In this document: piece after piece, positions 56,031 through 64,000 of the stretch
How positions within the stretch are numbered: the stretch's first letter is position 1
Layout of the letters: each line of letters starts with the position of its first letter
Source: Papaver somniferum
Lineage: Eukaryota; Streptophyta; Magnoliopsida; Ranunculales; Papaveraceae
Direction: 5' to 3'
NCBI RefSeq assembly: GCF_003573695.1
Contig: NC_039361.1
Span: 35,529,702-35,593,701 of the forward strand
Length of the DNA: 64,000 nt
The notes under the pieces: generated by a model
Databases searched by the model: none
Seen by the model: only the letters and a program-made list of their open reading frames with translations
Told to the model about the DNA's origin: nothing
Translations under genes and position numbers: made by a program

Positions 56031-56569
56031 GTTTTGCTGAAACTATCACCTTCAGAAGCCATCAGAATTGTATCGCCATAAATATCGTTAAAACTGTTAG
56101 CTGGATGTTTGATCTGCAACATGTTCAAGTCCAAAGGTCGAAGAGTTTGCTTCCCAGATAAGGCAACGTCCACATATTCGAGTTTGTAGTAAGTCAAAAT
56201 CACTACTGCCATGTTCGCAGGTTTGTCTAATTGCCTACATCTCTAGGCGCTTGCAAACCCTAGAGAAAATCTCCAGAAAAGTATCACGAAAGGCTCTTGA
56301 AAAGGTCAACAAAAGCACCCCGAATAACTGTTGCAGAGAAGTTCTAAAGAAACGGCAACAGTCCCCAGGAAACTGTTGCTGAAAATTCATGTGTAAAGTT
56401 GTTGCAAAAGGGCAGATAGAAAGACAACAGTTCGGAGGAACTGTCACAAAATGTTCAGAAGCAAAGACCACAGTCACAGAAAAGCGTTGCGAAAAGTTTC
56501 AAACAGCAAAAAAAACAAAAAACAGAAAAAACTGGAAGAAGCCGGCAGCCAAGTCCGTTAACCCATATA

Positions 56570-56735
56570 AGGTGGTCTTCACCCACGTCAGTACTCTGTT
56601 CACCCACGCCAAAGTGTTGCTCACCCACGTTAGCGGTTATCTTCACCCAATAAACGGTCTTTCACCCACGTCAGAAGTTAACACCACCCACGTTCAAGTT
56701 TCTGTCACCCACGTAAGGGTGTTGTTCACCATCTT
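56570..56735 (+). repeat. CACCCACGT array
   Basis: The word CACCCACG(T/C) or a close variant recurs about every 20-28 bases, at least seven times. Spacers carry variants of 'caagtgttgct' and 'cggt(t/c)'. Confidence 0.85.
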
Positions 56736-56779
56736 CAGGAGAACCGAACCGGTTCAGTATTAGGGTCAACCGAACCAAT

Positions 56780-56985
56780 ACGTGGTGCCACATCATATGC
56801 CACGTCAGCATCGATTACTCCCACATCAGCAAACATAATGTTCCACGTCAGCAACATGTCCATTCAGCGCCCGCCACGTCATAAAATGGGTCCAGTCAGC
56901 GACTTCCACGTCAAAAAATTGATTCAATCAGCGACCGACACGTCATCATATTGGTCCAGTCACTTCCACGTCTGCAATAGCACGC
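56780..56985 (+). repeat. CCACGTCA array
   Basis: The word CCACGTCA or (G)ACACGTCA recurs about every 20-45 bases, alternating with 'ggtccagtcagcgac' or 'gattcaatcagcgac'. It is distinct from, but overlaps in core (CACGT) with, the preceding array. CACGT is also a G-box core, which may be coincidental. Confidence 0.8.
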
Positions 56986-57294
56986 GCGCTTCGTGAAAAT
57001 CTTGTTTCCTCAATAATTTCTTCGTTTTAAGTCCGAATGGAGTGATTTTTGGCTCGTTGGAATCGTCTTTAAATTCTCTACAACGTGGAGATGAAACAAC
57101 ATGAGTTTGAAAAATTTTATTTTTAAGGTTCTGAGCGGCACACCGACCACTATCAAGTGAAAATTACATATCATATTCAATGTTCACGAACGCTATTGCG
57201 TCGAGTTTCTACCCACAACATGCCCGTGTGCAAAGTTTGTGAGTGAAGGTTCGATTCATAAACCTCAACACGCACATGTTCGGTGCTAGTTAAA

Positions 57295-57455
57295 ACTGTT
57301 ATAGTCCAGTTGTTCGAACTGTTGTAGTCCAGTTATCCTCAGCAATGATGCAGTCCAGTTGATCGAACTGCTAATGTCCTTTTTCACATAATTCCTACAG
57401 TCCAGTTGATCGAACTACTGTAGTCTAGTTATCCTCAGCAATGCTGCAGTCCTAA
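57295..57455 (+). repeat. CTGCAGTCCAGTTGATCG tandem array (second block)
   Basis: Seven degenerate units with the same core as 55870-56030, including a larger repeat of 'gtagtc(c/t)agttatcctcagcaatg(a/c)tgcagtcc' (two copies). It marks the same retroelement leader family at both ends of a 1.4 kb stretch. Confidence 0.85.
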
Positions 57456-57459
57456 AAAA

Positions 57460-59078
57460 ACAGAGTTCATTTCAGAAATGAACTCCTGAAAAAAAAACTC
57501 ATGGGGATGATTGGATGAGACTCCTGAAACAGAAAGTAGAAAGTGAGGACACGTTCTCATGTATAGGTGGATGATTGGATGAGACTTCAGCATTATCCAC
57601 ATGTGTTATAACTACTTATCCATTTGTTTATTTTACGATCAAATTACCATGTTTGTACTTCATTCCTGGCTTTTTTTTTCTTTCTGTTTTCTTTTTATTT
57701 TCAATTGAACATAATTAGATGCTGACTACTTGATAGGTCATAATTAGTTGTTCTTTTTATTTTGTTTTTGATTTTACATATGGATTAGCTATACATAATC
57801 CGGTACGCTTAAAGCCGGGCATGTAGTAAGTCTCATCTTATAAAATGAGTATCAATAACAAGGGCCGGCAATAGAGTTTGCAACTCTATTTCTTTTTTTT
57901 TGGGAGTGTGTTATCAATAATTAAGGTCTGAGATGTTTATTTATTTTTTACATGGGAGGCGTGAAATTCATATTAAGGTTCCAGCATTATATTGGTATAT
58001 CATCGTGCAAACAGTCATCTAATAACTTGTTAGAGCATACTAATTCTTACATTATTATTATACTGACAGGTGTCGGTTATATCTATCTGGTTGTTGTAGA
58101 TTAATTATGCGTTTATTACTGTTTCTGTCACATTTAGTGGTGATTGACAAGAGTGTATTATACTTATTCCGAGTTAAGAAAGAGAATCCAAAAGAACCAA
58201 TTTTATGACACTATTATTTTGGTCTAAAATTTTATTTTCCATCAAATGGATCATTTTTATGATTATTGCTTTAAGGTGCATATCGATGTTGTTGTTTGAA
58301 ATAGCTACAAGGTGAACAGATTTGATCCAATACTTTGTCCTCTTAAGGGAAACATAGTTTGTTGCGAACTTTTCTCACTTAAGGTAATTCACCACATTTA
58401 TCTTTATATTCAAGATAAGTGAATTTGATAGTTTACGGGGAATTTTATTTTATTATCCACCCAAACTTGAATTCCAGGTTCCGACGCTGATGAAAACAAA
58501 GAAAAAGAACGGAGGAACACGAGAATAGATAATGGGGAAAGTCAACGAGTTAAATTAAAGGCAGCAGACGTCAGGGAGAGATAATATAAATTTGTCCAAA
58601 TCAGCTAAACACGTGTACAGACATGTCATCCGGGATGAGAGTATGGAGTAAAGAGGGGGGGATAATAGCATTTCTGGTAAGAAATGAGCCAGCAAAAGAA
58701 ACCAAATTTTGAGGATACTTTTGTTTTTAAATGAAAGGAAAATTACTACATGCTGTGACAACTGAGAAATACATCATTTGGAGTTTAAGAATCATAAACA
58801 GACTTCATAAATAAATCATGTTAAGAAGCCGGTAGCACGGATGTACCTAAAATAACCATGTAACTGCATCGACTCTTGGACGCGTGCTTATCCAGGACAT
58901 ACACATCGATGACATCGGATGCATATATTACATACTATTTTAATGTAAATGTCTACTAAAAGTGCCTGAATATGTGGTTTATATATTTTTTTATTTGTTT
59001 ATATATTTAGTTTTGTACAAATTTATTATTTATCAACAATTTATTAGTATTGTTGAGAAATTACATTCATAATATATA
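57460..59078. other. Unassigned intergenic DNA
   Basis: No supported gene. A short direct repeat 'ggatgattggatgagact' occurs at 57505 and 57570. The rest is AT-rich with no protein-like frames. Confidence 0.45.
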
Positions 59079-59160
59079 CTCTCCCCCGTTTCAAGAAGAT
59101 ATGCTTGTTTCATGTGTAATTTGTACATGAAACAGTCATATATTTTTGAAACGGAGGTAG
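59079..59160. mobile_element. Short Stowaway-like MITE (82 bp)
   Basis: The left end CTCTCCCCCGTTTCAAGAAG and the right end TTTTTGAAACGGAGGTAG are inverted repeats of the CTCC(C)TCCGTTTCA type. TA flanks both ends (59077-59078 and 59161-59162). Its interior also contains the inverted pair TTGTTTCATG/CATGAAACA, so the whole element is nearly one hairpin. Confidence 0.85.
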
Positions 59161-59269
59161 TACATTTTAGTGGGAAATATCACTAATTTCATAACTTGAA
59201 CGCGTCCTAGTTTTTTGAAAAAAATTTCGCGCCGTGTTCACACCGTGTCCGCGTATTTCAAGTCATCTA

Positions 59270-59830
59270 AGCATCCAAGGCCAACTTCATCTCACCATGC
59301 ACATCATTAATGATTCTAAAAGAGCCTAAGTCATAAGTCAGCATTACCATTTTAGCATGAGAAACAACATTCCATCTTCTTGGCACACAATAGTTCCAAA
59401 CAACATTATCCCTAGCAGTAACTCCTATTTCATATACAAAAGAACTTTTGCTCTGGTAATAGTAAAAAATTAGAATAACAAACATTAATGGGAGAATCGT
59501 AAATCCTATCTCAATATCTAACGTTAATGCCTTATATTAATTTTGAACTAAACATTCTTCATAAATATAGAGCTAAATTTTATAATAGCTCTCCAGACAG
59601 ATCTACCATAAGGATATTTGAGAGTTTTGAAAGTCAACTAATTATAACTTCAATATTTCCATATTTTTCTGTAATAATTATTTTTCATAAAGCATACATC
59701 TTTCTCCACAGCAAATCTCCAAGACCATTTTGAGGGAAAAGCCTGATCTTCCTGTTCAAAATATTAATACTCAAACCTTCAAATTTCTTCATCTAGAAAG
59801 AGAACTGCATTTAACCAAATGCAACCTCGT
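59270..59830 (-). pseudogene. Probable L1-type LINE remnant
   Basis: Minus-strand frames give INILNRKIRLFPQNGLGDLL-WRKMYAL, then KIIITEKYGNIEV, then VTARDNVVWNYCVPRRWNVV. This order resembles the segment 'N..LL.KWLWRF..E...LWR..I..KYG' followed by the finger region of plant L1 elements. It is broken by many stops and frameshifts. The call is tentative and no other family fits better. Confidence 0.5.
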
Positions 59831-60300
59831 ACTTCCTTTATTATAACATCACAAAATGTGGCAAAGCATATGGATGTTGCGTTGTCAACCACTTAAGATA
59901 ATTTCAAGTTCTTTCACTTCCTAAAATATGGGATAAAGTAAAACGATAAGAACAAGTTCTTTTCATAGAGAGGTATGAGTTGTTAATCATATTCAAAAAC
60001 TTATATAACAAGGGGGTATTTATGAGTATAATGTGCATCAGTTAAACTAATTATGCTATCAAGAATGAATAAATAGGATCAATGAGCTGAGAATACTAGT
60101 TGTAGGTTCATCTGCAGTCATATGACATGCACTTTAACTAATAACCCGAATTGTTACTTAATCTTTCATTATCCAAAGCCCCAGAACATCCCACTGATAG
60201 TATAATCCGGTAAATTACTTATGTCATATCACATACCATAATGATTAATAAGCCAATACTATTCAAAGAAAAACCTAATACAATGTGCTATTAATTTTCC
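59831..60300. other. No feature seen
   Basis: AT-rich DNA between the L1 remnant and the mobile-domain locus. No protein-like frame. Confidence 0.4.
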
Positions 60301-60309
60301 TCGCGTTTT

Positions 60310-60590
60310 TAGGGGCCACCCGAAAGGATTTAGGGGCCATCAATTTATACCCAGCCAAAGACTCTAGTTAAGGGGTACCCTATATGATATTGAAGTTACA
60401 TAAATGCCCTTCTGGTAAAACTGTATAAAAACCAAATCAAAAAAATTCTACTCATTTCAACTCTTCTTCTTCCAGTTTCATATTATCTTCTGATTGTTGA
60501 AGAAAAAAAAACTTTCCCTCGTTCTTGTGTTCAACCGAAACATCGCCGCTAATCGCAAAATCAAAACATCGTCGATTAGTTTATAAAATA
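60310..60590 (+). promoter_or_regulatory. Upstream region of the mobile-domain gene with a doubled GGGGCCA motif
   Basis: TTTAGGGGCCACCCGAAAGG is followed by TTTAGGGGCCATCAA, the same word twice about 21 bases apart. Then comes GGGGTACCCTATATGATATT and a CTTCTTCTTCC-type 5'-UTR-like tract. The doubled word at a possible element end resembles the doubled TTTTGAGGCATACT at the ends of the MITE at 53882-54946. It could be a transposon terminus carrying the gene; the other end would be beyond the window. Confidence 0.4.
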
Positions 60591-61103
60591 ATGGATAAGG
60601 GAAATGAAACCCACAGACCTAGAACCAAAAACGTTGCTCGGGGTATCGATCCAAATATTGGGATTTTAGCAAGAAATAAAGAAATTGTTGCTGCAAATGA
60701 AGAAGAACGCGAAGAAGAAGTACCCGTCGATGTAGTCGGTGGTTGCGATTCCGATAGTCAAACACTTCGTCAACTTCAAATGGCCCCAATTAGGTAAGAA
60801 TCTATCATTTTTGGGGTTTATTTCGCTTTAATTCGACGAATCGAGAAAAAAAAATTCAAGGGTTTTCGGTTATTTATCCAGATTAGGGCGATATTCATGC
60901 TTATTTACTTCCGAATGTAGTCGTTTTCTTCATTTCTCAAGAACATCGACAGTATTCGGGAGAAATATTTGATGGTTATCGGCCGAATATTGTTGGCCAT
61001 ATCTTCCTGGATACAAACTGGTAATAATCGGTAGTTTAATGAATTTGTTGGCTCCCGAATATATTTAAGTAGACACACAGTATTCGTAAGTACACTCACT
61101 ATC

Positions 61104-61105
<2 letters not shown>

Positions 61106-61137
<32 letters not shown>
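61106..61137. repeat. (TA)n microsatellite
   Basis: About 16 TA units in the first intron of the mobile-domain gene. Confidence 0.95.
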
Positions 61138-61139
<2 letters not shown>

Positions 61140-62950
61140 AAAAAATCTCAAAATTTCTGATATAGGAAAAATCCCATTTTGGGGCCAGCATTTATTCGGA
61201 AGACAGTATAATATTTTATACCTCCGATTGAATAGGATAAAATTTTAGAGTTTCTGAACTCCAGTTGATGAATATTCGGTTGTAAACATGTTTAAATATA
61301 TTCCGATTGTTTTTCATTCGGGAAAAATATGTGTCTTCTTACTTCCGAATTTGTTTATTCGGGTTATAGTTGTGTACTTTGTCTTCCGATTGTGTAGGAT
61401 GAAAAATTTAGAGCTTCTGAACTCCAATTGATGCATATTCGGTTGTAAATATGTTTAGTTAGCTTTCGATTGCTTTGTATTCGGGAACAGTATGTGTCTT
61501 CTTATGTCCGAATGTGTACATTCGGGTTATATTTCCATACTTTGTCTTCCGATTGTATAGTTTGTAAATATTGTTCCTTTATTTTTTGTTTAGACAAAGT
61601 CGAGAAAGTAGGAAGAAAGTGACAGCTAGTGCTAGGAGGGAAAGGAGTGCCAAAGATAACTCAAGTGCTCAACAAAGCTTACAAGAACAAAGCAGTCAAC
61701 GAGGAGTGCAACCAAGTGCTGAACAAAGTGTAGAACAACAAGGCAGTGAACAAGGGGTGCAACCAAGTGTTGAACAAGCCGCTCAACACAGTGCAGAACC
61801 AACTGCTCCACAAGTTACACCCCACCATGAAATTGAACCAGTTGATCCAGTGCCAAGAGTAGAAGAAGAAGGACAACCAAGTGGTACCCAAAAAGCCAAA
61901 AAAGGAAAAGATGGTGTAAAGAAGGATATTGCTAAGAAAGCATCACATCTTGTCCCTCAGCACTTGAAGAAGAAGGGTATTCCAGCAGGCAAAATCCTTG
62001 GGCTACCGGCGGATGGAGGAAAATTGCTATTTGGATACAAAGACTCATGGGCCAGAGAAATATACAAAACCGAGGTAATAAAATTACTATTTTTTATTAA
62101 TTTATTGTCTATGTGTTATATCGTAATATTTGTATTAAGGATTTTTTTATGTACTTTAATAGGATCATCAAGATGCGGTCCGTCTACTCAAACCTACCGC
62201 CGCACCAACAAAAATGCTTGCGTGGCCTTTATCCGGTGAATGTGAAAGGTTCAAGTCAATTGTTTCCAACTCGGGGTTAGCTAATGCCGCCGAGAATTCA
62301 TTGTTGGAACATGATCGTGTGGCCATATCGGCGTTCGTGGAGAGAATATATCCTGAGACCGATACTTTCCATATGCCGTTTGGGGAGATGAGGATTACTC
62401 CGGATGATGTTGTGCAGATTCTTAACCTTCCCGACCAAGGCAAAACTGTGAAGTTTAACTACACAAAGCAGTTAAGTTGGGCACAACTTTATGCTCTAAC
62501 TAAAAAGTGCTTAGGTTGGGATGAAGAGACAACAACAACAGAGTTTAGGAGGCATGCAAGTTACAGAACAAGACAGATCAACATTACAGCTTTGATGAAT
62601 ATGTTCCGAGGCACCTTGGAGAAGGAAAAAAATAAAACGTTAACTGATGAGCAAGTGAACCACGCTGCCACCGCATATCTCCTTTGTGTATTGGGATGTG
62701 TCATATTCCCCAATACTTTTGGCAACCGGATTGACTCCAACCTTATACAACTTTTGGATCCTCTCCATGAAGTCGGTGACTATTCTTGGGGCACGGCATG
62801 CCTAGCATTCTTGATGGAAGAGTTGAGAAAGGCTTCGAGGCTAGGAACCTGCCAAGTTGCCGGGAACGTGGCTCTATTGCAGGTTTTTTCTTTAACTCTA
62901 TAACTCACTCTATAGTTATTCGGTAGACAATACATATGATGCATATTCAT

Positions 62951-63572
62951 AACTCCAAATAACGCATATTCGGTAGGAAATGATCCATCTCTTTTTCCGA
63001 ATGTTGGTTATTCGGTGGCTAGGTACTTATTTTGTTTTCCGATTATATATAATCGGAAATATTCTTTTGATATTAGAACCGAATATACAGGCCATAAAAA
63101 CTATAGGTTACTGAACTCCAAATGACGCATATTCGGTAGGAAATGATCCATCTCTTTTTCCGAATGTTGATTATTCGGTGGCTAGGTACTTATTTTGTTT
63201 TCCGATTATATATAATCGGATATATTCTTTTGATATTAGAACCGAATATACAGGCCAGAAAAACTATAGGTTACTGAACTCCAAATGACGCATATTTGGT
63301 AGGAAATGATCCATCTCTTTTTACGAATGTTGGTTATTCGGTGGCTAGGTACTTAGTTTTATTTCCGATTATGTATAGTCGGAAATATTCTTTTGATATT
63401 ACTACCGAATATACAGGACAGAAAAACTATAGGTTACTGAACTCCAAATGACGCATATTCGTTAGGAAATGATCCATATCTATTTCCGAATGTTGGGCAT
63501 TCGGTGGATAGGTACTCAGTTTTATTTCCGATTAAATATAATCGGAAATAATGTTTGGAAATTACTACCGAA
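62951..63572 (+). repeat. 163-bp tandem repeat, 3.8 copies, in the third intron
   Basis: Units begin AACTCCAAATGACGCATATT at 62951, 63114, 63277 and 63440, an exact period of 163 each time. Each contains ATTCGGTAGG, TCCGAATG, TATTCGGTGG and a near-palindrome TCCGATTATATATAATCGGA. The copies differ by a few substitutions. They lie between the donor at 62883 and the acceptor before 63617. Confidence 0.95.
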
Positions 63573-64000
63573 TATACACAATCTATTTACTAAAACTTGG
63601 TTTCTTATGTATATAGGCATGGATCTATGACCACTTCCCTATCCTGAAGTTGGCCGGAGAGAACCCGGGGTGGTGCAAAGGTACTCCTAGGGGAACAAAG
63701 TATATATTTGAAGACAACCGTTCTAGGACAAAAGAGCAGCAGTTGATTCGCATGAGGGAGATTTTGGACCAATTGAAGGCCTCGGACGTATGATTTGATC
63801 CATACAAGGAAGATCGAGCCAGTGGGAATATAAATGTTCGGTCGGACTTGTCCCTTTATTTTGGACCATTGTGGCACCCCACATGATATGTGATGTATAA
63901 CCCCTCTAGGGTGATGCGACAACACGGGTATATACAACATCAACCTGTGGAGAAAATGGGGGATTACTACAAACTGGAGTTGGAGTTGTGCTCTTCTAGT

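Larger units (their letters stand above)
60591..64000 (+). pseudogene. Plant mobile domain (MAIN-like) gene, partial, with premature stops
   Basis: Exons 60591-60793 (MDKGNETHRPRTKN...), 61594-62074 (basic, then Q/S/E-rich, ending GKILGLPADGGKLLFGYKDS), 62163-62882 and 63617 to beyond the window, all GT/AG. Exon 3 is the domain core: EHDRVAISAFVERIYPETDT then FHMPFGEMRITPDDVVQILN, CVLGCVIFPNTFGNRID and LLDPLHEVGDYSWGTACLAF. The next exon continues AWIYDHFPILKLAGENPGW. These are blocks of the plant mobile domain (PF10536), known from MAIN/MAIL proteins and from transposons. In exon 4, TGA interrupts ASDV-stop-FDPYKEDRASG (63792), and another TGA lies in LWHPT-stop-YVMYNPS near 63882. This copy is probably inactive. 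A host gene or a transposon passenger are both possible. Confidence 0.85.

Noticed and set aside
57000..57250. 3' LTR partner for the element at 54957-55772
   Set aside because: No sequence downstream repeats the R/U5 part (GGGGATTCGTCCGTGG), so only one LTR end is visible.

Overview
The window is nuclear DNA from a flowering plant, very probably a eudicot. The evidence is GT/AG introns, nested LTR retrotransposons of plant Ty1/copia and Ty3/gypsy type, Stowaway, Harbinger and Mutator-like MITEs, a tRNA-derived SINE, a KIB1-4 (DUF295) beta-propeller gene and a plant mobile domain gene. I do not claim a species. Only two loci look like host-type protein genes: the DUF295 gene at 51050-53599, which is intact, and the mobile-domain gene from 60591 to the right edge, which carries stop codons. 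Almost everything else is transposon or gene debris.

Layout. 1-10422: SIRE-like Ty1/copia debris, with an inverted LTR arm (1-1200), an internal segment with a polypurine tract, a forward LTR (2753 to about 5166), more internal DNA, and a solo LTR on the minus strand (6847-9357) that hosts a Stowaway MITE. 10423-33089: a minus-strand Ty3/gypsy element with 3.4-3.6 kb LTRs. It encodes gag and protease remnants, has no visible reverse transcriptase, and carries a six-exon gene segment on the opposite strand. Its 5' LTR is split by a younger, 8.4 kb, gag-only Athila-like element (24389-32768) with a clean CATAT target duplication.

33140-43085: a decayed copy of the DUF295 gene, split by about 9.3 kb of minus-strand non-LTR elements and SINEs. 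All of these carry (AAT)n tails and are stacked head to tail. The LINEs encode a reverse transcriptase followed by a CCHC finger and a restriction-like endonuclease signature (HN, then D-x14-D), not the usual plant L1 layout. A Harbinger-like MITE sits in one of them, and removing it with one TAA copy restores the reading frame.

43190-50580: exon-sized fragments of unrelated genes. They lie on the plus strand to about 45550 and on the minus strand from 46000 to 50580 (H+-PPase-like, KH-like, an L1 fragment), with several local tandem duplications. 50950-53600: the DUF295 gene with its own TATA box. 53882-54946: a Mutator-like MITE full of GTTCGGCT hairpins. 54957-57460: an LTR end, primer-binding site and a leader built from four short repeat families. 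57460-60300: mostly unassigned, with a short Stowaway and an L1 remnant. 60300-64000: the mobile-domain gene, whose introns are rich in TTCGG/CCGAA and hold a 163-bp tandem repeat.

There is no operon-like organisation. The functional links are between mobile elements: SINEs sharing tails with the LINEs, gag-only elements that need a helper, and a captured gene whose introns are protected by antisense orientation.
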